A DNA stretch of 64,000 bases from Choanephora cucurbitarum (Eukaryota; Mucoromycota; Mucoromycetes; Mucorales; Choanephoraceae): contig JAIWNI010000024.1 in assembly GCA_025331435.1 (NCBI GenBank), positions 62,001 to 126,000 on the forward strand, written 5' to 3'. Positions 34,381 to 46,307 of this stretch are shown one piece after another. The first letter of the stretch is position 1; the number at the start of each line of letters is the position of its first letter. A program made the position numbers and the translations under genes. The notes beneath the pieces were generated by a model. The model worked only from the letters and a program-made list of their open reading frames with translations, made no database searches and was not told the origin of the DNA.

Positions 34381-34410
<30 letters not shown>
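34381..34410 (+). repeat. (CAA)10 microsatellite in the PRL 5' region
   Basis: Ten uninterrupted CAA units about 170 nt before the PRL start codon, probably in its promoter or 5' UTR. Confidence 0.8.
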
Positions 34411-34411
<1 letters not shown>

Positions 34412-34581
34412 CAAAGCAACCAGCAATTGACACATATATTACTTGTAGATACCTTCTTCTTTTCTTCTTATTCTATCTTCATACAAACACAGACATTTTA
34501 ATTATCAAGGTTTGTTATACAACATACAAGTTAAAAAAAAAAGGAGAAAACAACAGAATCTCATCCGCTATCTATTCAGCT

Positions 34582-35256
34582 ATGTATTCTCGATCAGCTT
34601 CTCCCTACCAAAACAACAATGGCGTTAGGTCATTGATTAATCCTCCTACTTTTATTGAATACAAACGACTTCGATTCCTTATAGTGGACGCACCTAGTTC
34701 AAACAATTTACCACTCTATATCACTGTAAGTTACTATAACGATAACGGAACAAGTGAATTCATGGCCATTCTGTTTTTATTTAGGAATTTGAGAGATGGA
34801 ATGTAACAGATGTAGTTCGTTGCTGTGATGCCACTTACCCTAAAGAGCCATTGAATGAACGAAATATTCAGGTACACGACTTTGTGTTTGCTGATGGTGA
34901 AGCGCCACCATCTTCTATTGTAGATTCATGGCTTCAATTGATTGAAGCTCGATTTGGCAAACAAGGCCAGGAACAACCATCCGATCAACAGTTGCCTTGT
35001 ATTGCAATTCATTGTGTAGCTGGATTGGGAAGGTAACTAAAGTTCAACATAACTTGTCTTTCTATATTTTTTTTCTAATTGTTCTATGAAAAGAGCACCT
35101 GTATTAGTTGCTATTGCTCTAATTGAAGAAGGTATGCCTTCTTTAGATGCTGTAGTTTATATTCGTGAACGTCGTAGAGGTGCTATCAATAAGAAACAGT
35201 TGAAATATGTCGAGAATTACAAACCACGATCCAAAAGTCAATGTATTCTTATGTGA
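34582..35256 (+). CDS. PRL-type protein tyrosine phosphatase (PTP4A-like), prenylated
   Basis: Small dual-specificity phosphatase of the PRL (PTP4A) family, membrane-bound through a prenyl group. Three exons (34582-34725, 34785-35032, 35094-35256) join to 184 aa, close to the family length. N-terminal block [17 protein letters not shown] is PRL-like. The general acid lies in [12 protein letters not shown] (Asp85), and the catalytic loop [19 protein letters not shown] has Cys125 and the PRL-specific Ala after Arg where other PTPs have Ser or Thr. The C-terminus KSQCILM ends in the CaaX box CILM. The conserved intron splits the P-loop Arg codon. A 26-residue Ser/Asn-rich N-terminal extension is the only unusual part. 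In animals PRLs act with CNNM magnesium transporters; that link is not shown here. Confidence 0.94.
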
Positions 35257-35432
35257 ATAATAAAGCGATTTGATAAAAGATGTACAATCCTTTTTTTATT
35301 AATAAAAGTGAAAGAAAAAATTACACATAGTGAAGGATGATTAATAATAGTAGTTATTATACTAGACAATTAGTTTACAAAGAGGGGAATTAGGTATAGA
35401 ATGTGTTCACTTTTTTTTTCTTTCAAACTGTC

Positions 35433-36203
35433 TTAGAACATAAGTTGAGCAAAGATGAAAGAGATAGCAACGAGGGCAAAGGTAGGCTTGACCATGCTAC
35501 CGGCATTTTGAGCTTCGGGAGTGGAGCTGGCGGCAGCACTGGCAGCGGCACTGGAGCTAGCAGCAGCAGCACTGCTGGCACTAGCAGCGAGTTGAGAAGA
35601 GACAGCGCTGGAAGCTATAATGATATTAGTTTCAATTGCAATTACTTGATTTGAATTAAGAAAACTTACCATCAGCAACAGCAGAAGAGGCAACAGAGGC
35701 AATGGAAGAGAGGATAGAGCTGGGAACTTGAATATCGGTGGAGGTAGGAGCAGGAGCGCTGGTAACAGAGCTAGCAACAATGCTAACAGAGCTGACAAGG
35801 ACATTGGAGGCAGTTTCAGTAGGTTCAGCAGAAGAGGAGGCATCAGTAGTGGTAGCGATAACAACGGTAGTGGTGGTTCTAGCAGCAGAAGTGGTAGTGG
35901 TAGCATCAGCGGTGGTAGAGCGAGAAGAGGAGCTACCGCTTTGACCGGGCCAGTGGTTGCTGATACATTCGTTGTAACAGCTGGTATCGCCATTACATTC
36001 ATCAATACAAGATTGACCGGTAGTTACTAAAATAGTGCCAAGCATTTAGTATATGAATTATGCTACCTCTTTTTCATTTAAAATAACTTACCACACTTTC
36101 TGAGACAAGAAGTGTCACCTTCGTCACAATCACAAGCAGCATGAACTTGAGCAATGAAGCAGACGAAAACTGCAATGGCAATAGCAAAGATCTTGGCGTA
36201 CAT
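35433..36203 (-). CDS. GPI-anchored Ser/Ala/Thr-rich cell-surface protein with cysteine-rich N-terminus
   Basis: Three exons (36092-36203, 35670-36026, 35433-35614) join to 216 aa. Residues 1-22 form a signal peptide (AIAIAVFVCFIAQVHA). A short cysteine-rich segment follows (CDCDEGDTSCLRKC, then CIDECNGDTSCYNEC), with nine cysteines in about 35 residues. The rest is Ser/Thr/Ala-rich, a likely O-mannosylated stalk. The C-terminus is a poly-Ser/Ala region, NAGSM as probable omega-site area, then the hydrophobic tail FALVAISFIFAQLMF, the classic GPI-attachment signal. It is probably a wall or plasma-membrane surface protein. The cysteine pattern is not CFEM as far as I can tell. Convergent with PRL, 176 nt apart. 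Confidence 0.88.
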
Positions 36204-36296
36204 ATTAAAGCTTCTTTTAGTGTTAAGAGAAGAGAAAGTGTTTGTTGATTAGGTAGAAGATTGAGGGAAAAAAAAAGAAGATGAGAGAAATGGCTG

Positions 36297-36308
36297 TTTA
36301 TATATATA
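36297..36308 (-). promoter_or_regulatory. TATA box of the GPI-protein gene
   Basis: TATATATATAAA on the minus strand, about 95-105 nt before the ATG at 36203. Confidence 0.5.
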
Positions 36309-39300
36309 GTTTTTTTTTTTTGGTTGTTGTGTAATTTAAGGTCTAAACATCGGTTTGAATGAGAGAGAGAGAAAAGTAAAGAAATCAATCTGAGAATTTG
36401 ATTGGCTGGGAATAAGTGTGAGTGTGTGTATGCATTTAAGGTTTGTGCTGTTTCCAAACTTTGAGATATATATAAAAATAGACTTTCAAAATGTGAGTTT
36501 CCTTGATCATTATTATGTCATTTAGAGTATCACATAAAGTCATTCTAGGAACAAGGTAGTAGAGAGAGAGTTCAATCGTAACCATTTCACTAAAGGGGTA
36601 CTACCTTCATGATGTCGTTCCTTTCTTTTCTGGTGATGATATCAACAACAAGATGATGTCGAAATGATTCTCTTTAGAATAAATGCTACGTTTTGTTTAT
36701 ATCTTTACTCTATCAAATGCTACTTCAATATGATCTCGCTTAAGCTATCTTATTTTCTTTTATCTGCAATCCAGGATAAATCGGCTAACAAATTGCATGA
36801 AGGTTCTGTAACCGCATCGAATGAACGATTTTTTCTTTGCTTCTGGAATGCAAGCCGGATCGGGCCGGAGTTTCATTTTGCTTGAAATCAAAGAGACAAG
36901 GGGAAAACTAATATGGTTACTAAGATTGAATTAAACATAGTTTAGAAGATAAGTGAGCTGATTAGGACTTTTTATGATGACAGCGTTGTTTCTCAAGCTC
37001 CTTTTCTTTTTTTGTTTCGTATAGAAATCCTACTAAACCATGTAATAAGAACAGCAGGATTACCTTGTTACCCTTTATTTTTTTTTTTACTTAGTGTAAC
37101 TCCTCAAGTGTACGAAAGTTTTCGTGTCACAATTCATCATACAAATGACGATAGCTATGAAAAAAACGACTGTTGCTTTTCACATAGAATTTAGACAAGG
37201 AAAAGAAAAGGGAGACAAGTTGGCATATAATCACTATCTTAACTTCAGAAGATTAGAGAGTCGGTTTTCACTTTAGAACCCTTTTATGTCGCGTATTTAA
37301 GAAATAAGAAAAAGGTAAACAAACAAACAAGGCCCAGATCATATAATTGAGTACAAGAAGAGAGATGTACTTTTCAAGTTACGTAAGGTTTCATTGTACT
37401 TCTTATATACCTCTTTCCTCCGAAGAAACAGAGGCCTGCATCGATAGCAAAGTCGATGATATAAACAACTCTAATTTCAGTCCGAGCCAATAAGAAAAGT
37501 GAATACGATACATGTCTTGTTATCAGATCACAAAGTAAAGAAGTGCATCAATGTTTCCAGCTCGAGAGAGACGTGTTGTTTATTTGAAAAAAGGTGTTTT
37601 GAGCAAAATAAATAAACAAATTTCAAATGGAACTTGAAGAGAATTGTAACGATCGTTTCGAGATGATGTAGAAACATTCATAAGCCTATGACAAAGAACA
37701 CAAGCTTGAGATATCTTTATCAACACTCAATAGTTGATTTAAGAAAAAAAAACTATTCGCAAGTATCCTTGATCTATACACAGAAACTCAAGTAACGCAG
37801 ATAGATTTTGAATCAAAAAATCATAACAGTGATAACCGAAGATTAAGGTTAGGAGGGAGATGATGCGCGAAAAAGAAATTGTTTACTTATAGAGTCAATC
37901 CCGAGGTCACTCTTACACAGCATTCGAATTCCTAAATAAAAAAACACTCATAACATTATGATCGCTTTTCCTTTTTATTAAGCAATACTTATAAGCTTAT
38001 CTTGTATCAGCTGGGAAAGAGACTGAATCGGTCATTCTGAACTCTACTAAATCAGTGAATTTCCCCATTTATCAACACTGCTTGCTCTGTTCATTGAGAT
38101 GAATTTTATCAAAATTACTTGAGATAGATTATCTGAACACACGATTATTTGTTTAAAGTATCTAGTGTTTGACATTAGCGTATCTTAAATACAAAATTTT
38201 GCTCTGTGTTCATATAATCTCCTCTTCCCTTAGACTTAAAAAAAAACTTCGTCATCGATGCCACAAGAAAAATAGATAAAGAGAAATAGATGCGTTGTAT
38301 TATGTAACATGCAAAAGCTTCATTCTGTTTTCTATTACAAAAAGTGAAGCTTGATATACATGAAAATCTATAAGGGGAAAGTGTAGATTCTACTGAGATT
38401 TCACTTAGGTAGGAGTAACTCAAAGAAAAGTGCGTGTATCACCATACTTTTTCTGTGCAGTGGGCCATTTAAGAGGCACAGAACTAGTGTTCGCTAGAGC
38501 AAGTAGAAGGGAGAGAAACAAGGATGCTATAGTTAAGTTCTCGCTATTATAAGAAAACCATAGATCGATTTTATCCACACATTTTTACTATTCAAAAGGA
38601 GATGGTTCCAATAGAAAGAGCGCTGAAGTTCCCTGTCAAAACTTCTTGTGCAACAAAACTTTTCAAAAAGAGAGGGAAGAGAGAAAGAGAAACGAAGCTT
38701 ATCGAAATATAATTGACAACATCTCCAACTGGCTTTATTTCATCAAAAATGAGCCGATCTTTTTTTTGTAAAAATTTTTTTTTCGAAGTCTACTTATTCC
38801 CTTAAGGGTAAAGATGACGTTAGGCAACAGGTACTACAAACACTTGTTTTCTTCAGTACAATTTGAGAGGGCTCATAGTAAAAGCTTTTCTTATAGCATC
38901 CAATATCAAAACGAAACGAGACAAATGACTATCTACACATTATACATCAAGATGATGGCAACAGTAAAATCATCTTTTAGAGAGAAAGAGAGTACAGTCT
39001 TCAGTATGTGGTACACTAGATCCCAAGAACAATGACATCAAGGTTTGACTATATTAGCAAATAGGCGCCTGCAGGAAAGAAAAAGAACTTTCTTTTTTTT
39101 TCTCTTTCTGTCTCTTTTCTTTCTTTAATGTTTCTTGTAATGATATTGACAACAGAGAATGTCGAGTTCAACAAATTGAAACCGAAAGTAGGTTAAAATA
39201 AGTTTAGTCTCTAGTGAACTTGTTTTGTGATACTTGAAAGAGGAGGGAACACAAACTTTCTGACATCTTGAAAAACAAATCAAAGTGTACTCTTGGTCTG

Positions 39301-39495
39301 AACTTTCCCCTTTTTTCCTTTAAAAGGTATTTTAGTATGATGTCAAAGACACAAAAAAAAGTAATACAAGTGATGGGTTCTAAGCTCTTGAGAAAAAAAA
39401 AGAGAGAGAGAAACACTCTATACTTTGTGCCACCTGATCTTCTTGACAGCTTCTATACTACGATAAACATGAAAATGGAAAGATAGCTTGTATTA

Positions 39496-39947
39496 CAGTA
39501 GTTCCTAAAATTGAGAAAGTGCTCAATTCAAAAAGTGCAACCCTTTAGAATAGAAGTCGCTTCAAGCGCCAAAAAAGCCATTGAGTTTAAGAGCATGTTT
39601 AGTATAAGGATGCACTTTTTTAAGGATATGGAAGCTTCTAGATAAAGCAATCGCTACAGTGTTATTGCGTTTTATCAGAAAAAATAGCTGTATGTAAATC
39701 AACTACCTATATTTATTTAGAAAATCAAAATCAAGAAAGAAGCCACAACACCTATTTGATGTTTGTAGTCAAATGGAGACACGATTGGCAGCAAGACAGT
39801 TGGTTTACTTGAGTAAGGTTACTCTTGAGAAATGCACACTCATAGTAAACACGCTCTTAAACTCAATGGCTCTTTAGCGCTTGTAGCAATTTCTATTTCT
39901 AAAAGATTGCACTCTTTGATTGAGCGACCACTATATTTGCACTCTCC
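39496..39947. mobile_element. Non-autonomous TIR element (MITE) with arms over 100 bp
   Basis: Bases about 39496-39614 and 39834-39947 are inverted copies. Conserved blocks include AGCCATTGAGTTTAAGAGC on the left and its complement GCTCTTAAACTCAATGGCT on the right, plus the GCTCAAT and AGTGCAA blocks towards the ends. The element is 452 bp and flanked by TA on both sides (39494-39495 and 39948-39949), the target preferred by Tc1/mariner/pogo transposons. The 220-bp centre has no coding sequence. The arms have diverged by substitutions and small indels, so the copy is not recent. Confidence 0.8.
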
Positions 39948-40649
39948 TATTATGATAATAAAGAAAAAAAGAGTTGATGAGAAGCTGTAGTAGGCTCAAG
40001 ATAATGAGCAATACTATGTTCTTTGTTCCTTGACACAAAGGATAGATACTAGTAGACAAATGCTATTAAGATTCTCACTACCTTTTTTCTTTAAGAAAGG
40101 TGTCTGTAGAATCTGAATTCATCTCCATGGCCTAGCTAAAGAGATAGAGCAAGCTAGTCAGTAAAGAGAAATATGCCGTCCATTCTTATTTGAATAGAAG
40201 CGTTTGTGAAAGACTGGCTTAGACAGGAAGAATGAGTGCATCCAGAGCTTGAGAGGAAACATGAAGCATTGTCGCGTCTTGATTCAAGTAACAAGATAAA
40301 ATATTAACAAGAGAGATAGACTTCATAGGAAATATCTTGTGAATAGGCTTATTGCTACTGTTCGTTTTTGTTGTAACATATTTGATTTATAGCACATTTG
40401 TTAAATCTATATGGCAGTTACTAACTATCGACCATGTGCCTTAATTTTTTAATTTTTCAAGAAGCTACGTATCTCATTAGGCAATAAAGAAGCAGGGTCA
40501 AGCAAACAATCATTAAGGACTGAGCTATTCTGTCAAGATATTCATGAGAGAGAATGCATGCTACTCTTACAACACTGTTCTCTTATAATACGCTGCTAGC
40601 TATTGCTTTTTATGCTTTCAGAGACATAGCTTTGTATACAATGTTGCTA

Positions 40650-40736
40650 CAGTCATCCCCCGATTTAAGAAACGACACTGATTCAGGGAACGATGTTGAG
40701 GGAACCAAGACCGTTCCCCACACTGGAGGATGACTG
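40650..40736. mobile_element. Short MITE, 87 bp, TA-flanked
   Basis: Starts CAGTCATCCCCCGATTTAAG and ends GGAGGATGACTG. The outer CAGTCATCC and GGATGACTG are a perfect 9-bp inverted pair, and the element is bounded by TA on both sides (40648-40649, 40737-40738). The inner part also has paired stretches (GGGAACGA and CCGTTCCC). CAGT ends with a TA target suggest a pogo/Tc1-like origin. Too small to encode anything. Confidence 0.7.
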
Positions 40737-41337
40737 TAATCACTTTCGTTGATGGGAACAAACATTTAAGTTTACTTGATCTTTTGATTTTGTGAATTGG
40801 ATACAACAAGATCCGTACCTCGGTCTTTTTTTTTTTTTGAATCACAGGATATCATTAATTTTCCTTGGTTCTGATAACACTACTTGTCCTTTATGTCCAA
40901 ATTTTCCAAATCAAGCATTTGGATTTTGAATTTTGAGAATCCGAGTGAATAGAGTGTTATCAACTTAGTCTTAAAAAAAAAGATAACAAGAAAATGGTGA
41001 GATAAAGCAATTCATATGTGAAATAAATTGTGACAAAGAGAGCAAAGGATACACGTAAGGAACGCTTTTTTTTTCTGCGATATAGGTAAAATACGCGAAA
41101 AGAAAAAGAACTGAGAAATATGAGCAATACAGTGTAGATGTTTATGCAAATAAGAAGACTTGTAGATTACTAATTTTTTTATTGTATTGCACCAAAAAAA
41201 ACAGACAGACATAACCTAATTTCTCAGCCAAATCAGCAGATTGAAAAGAAGGGAGTGCAAGTAGTGCGTTATCAGCTTGTGTATAATTTCTTTTTTTTTT
41301 TTTATTTTTCACTTTTCGTCTTTTCCTTTATTTCTCT

Positions 41338-44300
41338 ATGTCTGGGAAAAGCGGTTATGCGTCTATAGATGACCCTTCTCAGGGATCGTCTTCAGAGCCA
41401 CTTTTGTCAACTCCTACTCAGGGACAGACTTTCAAAAGTCAAGTTAAACGCGCGCAACAATTTATTAAAAGAAATTTGTTATCCATTTTGATCCTTCTGG
41501 TCATTGTAGCCATTACCGTTGTCGCTACCATTTATGCATTTCTTCCTGAAACATCACCCTTGCCCAGAAAGGAAAAGTCTTTTGGAATTATCAAACACGG
41601 TGTATCAGATGCCACAATGGAAGCTGGTCGTGCCAAATGTGAAGCTATTCAAACCAGAAAGAGAAGCAAGAACGTACCTAATCCTGATCGTAAGAATCCT
41701 CGTGCCGATCCGCTTCAAAAGCCGCTTCTGTTCAAGAACGCTGTTGTTTGGGATGGCCAAGGCAACGTGCTGAATGATGTTGATGTCTATGTGGAAGACG
41801 GTGTCATTCGCAAAGTTGAAGCCGGTATTCAAGTTGAACGCAAAGATGTCAAGATCATTGATGTAGCTGGTCATATCATTGGCCCTGGTCTAGTTGATAT
41901 GCACAGGTAAATTTGAACTTCTAGATCAAGATAGAGCTAGCATGACTTACTCTTCATTAGTCATATGGGTGTTGATTCTTGGCCTGAATTTGCTGGAACT
42001 GACGATACCAATGAAATGACACAACCCCTCACACCTTTTGTTCGTACATTGGATGCCTTTAACCCATCTGATAAAGCTATTCGTATTGTGTCCTCAGGTG
42101 GTGTCACAACTGCTTTAGTACTACCAGGTTCAGGAAACTTGATTGGTGGTGAAGCTTTTGCCTTTAAACTTCTTCCAAAGAAGACCGTTAGTAACGAGGA
42201 TATGCTTGCTCAAGCAAACATTGATACCAAAGAAGAAACTCAATGGCGATGGATGAAGGTAAGATTCTGGAACCTAAAAAAAAAATAGATAATTTTGTCT
42301 TGATGTTAATTGTATTGGGATCTTTCTTTAGCATGCATGTGGTGAAAACCCAAAGGTAAGTCGTCTAACCGCTTTGTGCATTGCATACCATAACTAAACT
42401 TCTTTTGTGATTATAGCGTGTGTATGGTAACAGAAAGCAAATGCCTTCTACTCGTATGTGTTTTTATGGGAATACTATTTAGTCATCGGCAACTAATTTT
42501 GATCGTTTCTTTTTTTTTTAGGTTTGGGTGAAGCTTATCTTTTCCGTAAAGAATACCAAAGAGCTCAACAATTGAAGCAAGCCCAAGATGATTGGTGTGA
42601 TGCTGCCAGTCGCTCTCCTTCTGCTCGTTTCGAAACTCCTTTCCCTGAAGATTTAGAACTTGAATCTGTCATTGCCTTATTACGTCACGAAGTACTTTTG
42701 AATGTTCATTGTTATGAAACACACGATATTGAAGCCATGGTTCGTCATTCCCTCGAATTCAATTTTACTATCAGCGCTTTCCATCATGCCTTGGATGCCT
42801 ACCGTATCCCCGAAATTTTGCGTCGTGCACCCAACAACATCACCATTGCCACATTTGCTGACCATTGGGGTTACAAAAAGGAAGCCTTCCAAGCGATTCC
42901 TGAAGCCCCCAAGATTCTCTATGATGCCGGCATTCCCGTAGCCCTCAAGAGCGATCACCCCGTCTTGAACTCCCAACATCTTATTTTTGAAGCTGCCAAG
43001 ACAACCCATTATGGCCTCCCTGCCCAGGAAGCATTCAAGGCCGTGACATCCACACCTGCTAACGCGATTGGTTTAGGTCATCGTATTGGTTCTCTTAAGG
43101 TTGGTTACGATGCAGATCTGGTCATTTGGGACCGTGAGCCTCTTGAGTTGGGTGCCACTCCCTTGCAAGTCTTTATTGATGGTGTACCACTCTTTGAAGA
43201 ACGTCCTATTGAACCTACTGGCGATCATGTCAAGCAAACCAAGATGGTAGAAAAGAAAGCCCCCAAGAAGTTTGATGGTGCCAAGTCGTTCATCTTGAAG
43301 AACGTTGGCTATTCATTCTTGGGCCAATCGCCTGTAAAGGGTCCTCTTCAGGTTGTTGTCAAGGATGGATCTGTTGTCTGTACTGATGCTGAATGTGCTG
43401 TTGCTTTTGATCAAGTAGTTCCTGAATATGATCTTGAAGGCGGTTATGTTCTCCCTGTAAGTTATATTTCTGTATTTAGCTTGAAATTGTTTACTAACAA
43501 TGATTTCAGGGCCTTGTTGGTGTTGGATCTAGTCTCGGTCTTATTGAGATTGATGGAGAGGCAAACACAGGCGATGGTGTGGTCTCATCTACCAAGTCTC
43601 ATGATCCTAAAGATATTGTCGAGGCAGTAGATGGTATCAAGTTGAGCACTCGCCATCTAGAGGAAGCTTATAGAGGCGGTATCCTTTCGTTGGTTACTGC
43701 CCCTATGTCAAACAATGTTGTTGTTGGTGTCTCTGCTGCTTTCAAGACTGGAGCTGATTCATGTAAACTAACAGAGTCACATGTTTAGACCCATTTTTTT
43801 TTTACTTATCATTTGTGCGTCTCTCTTTCTCTCTTTATAGTGCTTACTGATGGCTCTCTTATCTCTTCTGCAGTTGCTCTTCATTTGCAAATTGGTAATG
43901 ACTACAAATCAAGCAGCTTCCCCACCATCTCTAGTCAAATTAGCTTCATTCGACAAGTCTTGAAGGAAAACATCAAAGAAGACAACTATTATGGCAAGGC
44001 AGCTAATGGTGTGATTCCTACCATCATATCTGCCCATAACAAAGATGAGATTGCTTCTCTGATTGCCTTGAAGAAGGACCATTTCCCTAAGGCGCGTTTT
44101 GTCATTCTTGGTGGAACTGAAGCTCACCTGGTTGCTCCTTACTTGGCTGAAGCTAACATCCCTGTTGTCCTTCGACCTGTCTTATGTACACCTTCTGACT
44201 TTAGCTCTATTCATTGCTTGACAGGTGCTCCTCTGACAAACGGTACTGCTGCCCATGTGTTGCATAGCCATGGTGTCAAGATTGGTGTTGGTATTCAAGA

Positions 44301-44565
44301 CAATGGTCTTGCTCGTAACTTGGCTTGGGATGCTGGATGGTTGGCAGCTACTTCTCCTTCTTCAACAGATTTAGAAGGTGGTGCTATCTCTGAAGCACAG
44401 GCTATTCAATTCATTACCAGTAACATCAGAGAGATCTATGGTCTTGACTCTGCTTCTCTTACCAAGAGCAATGGCGATTTTGTTGTTTATTCTGGTAGTC
44501 CATTTGATGTTCAGTCTCACATTGTCTTTATTCATTCCGAGAACCATGGTCTCCGCACTGTGTAA
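41338..44565 (+). CDS. Membrane-anchored amidohydrolase-like protein
   Basis: Metal-dependent hydrolase of the amidohydrolase superfamily, substrate unknown. Seven exons (41338-41906, 41961-42258, 42332-42355, 42417-42453, 42522-43456, 43510-43762, 43841-44565) join to 946 aa. Residues 1-46 are hydrophilic with basic residues before one membrane helix at about 47-69 (SILILLVIVAITVVATIYAF), giving a type II topology with the enzyme in the lumen or outside. The beta-sandwich strand NAVVWDGQGNVLNDVDVYVE leads to the metal motif VDMHSHMG (His189, His191). Later come VHCYETHDIEAM, FHHALDAYRIPEIL, and SDHPVLNS with the Asp of the site. A C-terminal second half (about 540-946) resembles a degenerate repeat of the fold. 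Exons 3 and 4 are only 24 and 37 nt. Several fungal homologues are annotated only as amidohydrolases. Confidence 0.88.
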
Positions 44566-44571
44566 AATAAA
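44566..44571 (+). terminator. Poly(A) signal AATAAA directly after the amidohydrolase stop
   Basis: AATAAA begins on the base after TAA, implying a very short 3' UTR unless a later signal is used. Confidence 0.35.
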
Positions 44572-46307
44572 ACATGTATATTTGGTGTGACCATAATTTT
44601 GTGTTACAAACAATCTGAGAAGATCTACAATATAAAAGAAAACGCTTATTTCCTTGTGGATAGACAAATTTATTCTGAAGAGTGATTGATATAGCTTGTA
44701 TGCTCTATTTCATTTTTGACGCACGTTCAATTATCTACAAATTGCTCTCAAGTCATCTTTTCTTTTTTTTTAGGACTGAATGAGTCTTAACTTTGTTAAA
44801 TGTACGTGTATCATAGAGCAAACCAATCAAACAATCGTTTTAGATAGACGACTACAACTTCAATCAACTGACTTTTTTCATTTCACCAAGAAACCAATTG
44901 GTCGATGTTGCACTCAAACAACCAAAACTTTGTACCGTTGTCTTCTCAACAAGCTTTCCACGCAGATGCTAAGCAGAGCGCTTGACACCTTATTGGTGTC
45001 TCACATGTGTATGTATATGCCGCTTCTCTGATCAATTGATTCAAGCGCAGTCATACAAAAACCATAATTCACAAGAGTACAATTACCTCCCTTTCTTTTG
45101 GCTGTTGAAGAAACTAACAATGGCCTTCTTCGTAGGCCCTTTTTTTTTTTACTTCCTATACCCTCAAAGTCTGTTTGACTGTTTTCTATACTAACATTAT
45201 CGTGTGACTTTCGGCATAGCTGTGGAACAAGAAATTAAGTATAAAGCATGCTTGTATTTGCTGTTTACTAACAAGCATTGTCTTACTCTCTCTCAAACCA
45301 ATAAAATGATTGCTTTGTGCAACATCAGGCGATTCCTTCCCCACTTTAGCATACGTGTGTTCCTTTCAGGCAAACAAACAAAAAGTACTAATTAGCAAAC
45401 GACATCTGTCTGTATCAAGAACTTGAAATATTCCCTAGTAGTGGTTATCGCATATAATTAGAACATGTACCTGTTCCTGCAACCCATCATCATGTTCTAA
45501 TGATCTTTTCTATCTCCGATCTTTTTTTTTAGCATATACTATGCACATCATTATCCCCCCCTCTCTCTCCTTTACCATAATCCACTAATGAACATTGGCA
45601 TATAAAGTAAGCTTACGTTAGAATGGCTTATTTGGAACCCATTGTGGTTGAAAGTAGGATGATCAGATTGATTACGGTGGAGTATTCTTCTTTCATTTGA
45701 TAAATTAGAGTGAGGAGGGGGTTAATTTAGTGATCTGATTATATTTCGGTAACTGTTTATTTTTTCTCTCTTTATATACAGTGCTGAATAAGCTTGTTCT
45801 ATTTCTTTGTTCATTTTCATCTAAATATTGATATCATCTAGATCATAAGCAGGAGAATGCAGGTTTACAGAGGGAAAAAAGAGAGATAGTAAGTCGCTGT
45901 TGTTATAAATGACCTTATTTTACATTTACGGCTCGGCGGGCAGCAAATCGTGACACAAATCATAAGCTTACAAGTAGAGAAAAAGAGAAAGCTAGAAGAG
46001 CAACATAGTCTCAATTTCTTTCTTTGGTTGATCTATTGTATGAAATAAATAAATAAAGAAAGAGAAAGTAAAGGCTGAGGATGATGCAACCAGAAAAGAG
46101 TCTTTTCTTCTTCTTTTTTTTTTTACTCCTGGATGAATCCTGAAATAGTAAAAAAATAAATAAAATATGGCAATTTACTTACAGTTGAGGGCTTGTATTA
46201 CACACCGTCTCTTAAACAGACATCAATTTTGATCTATAAAACACGTTCTCTTTCCCTTTGTTTATTCCCTGCCTTTCTTTCTACTTCACTTCACTTTTCA
46301 ACAAGTC
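44572..46307. other. 1.7-kb intergenic region
   Basis: No gene supported. ORFs at 44780-45395 lack domains. A locally GC-rich patch around 45931-45945 (CGGCTCGGCGGGC) stands out from its AT-rich surroundings and may be a regulatory site of the next gene. Confidence 0.4.

Larger units (their letters stand above)
31692..34581. other. 2.9-kb gene-free region
   Basis: No gene recognised. The minus-strand ORF at 32347-32625 and neighbouring frames have some coding-like composition (a WWPYEHSGFF-type stretch in another frame) but no domain and several stops; it could be a dead element. A CAA tract precedes the PRL gene. The rest is AT-rich with homopolymers. Confidence 0.4.
36204..41337. other. 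5.1-kb gene-free island with two TIR elements
   Basis: No ORF here has a domain, signal peptide or convincing composition. It contains two terminal-inverted-repeat elements (39496-39947 and 40650-40736), listed separately. At 38458 a CAGTGGGCC-type start preceded by TG resembles the ends of these elements, but no partner end was found. The 3' end (41290-41337) is a T-rich promoter tract for the amidohydrolase gene. Confidence 0.5.

Noticed and set aside
35728..36030. Plus-strand Gly/Ser-rich ORF
   Set aside because: Antisense of the Ser/Thr/Ala-rich GPI protein exon.
38458..38500. CAGTGGGCC-type sequence resembling a TIR end
   Set aside because: No inverted partner found within several kilobases.
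44780..45395. Chain of plus-strand ORFs
   Set aside because: Different frames, no domains and no convincing splice pairs.
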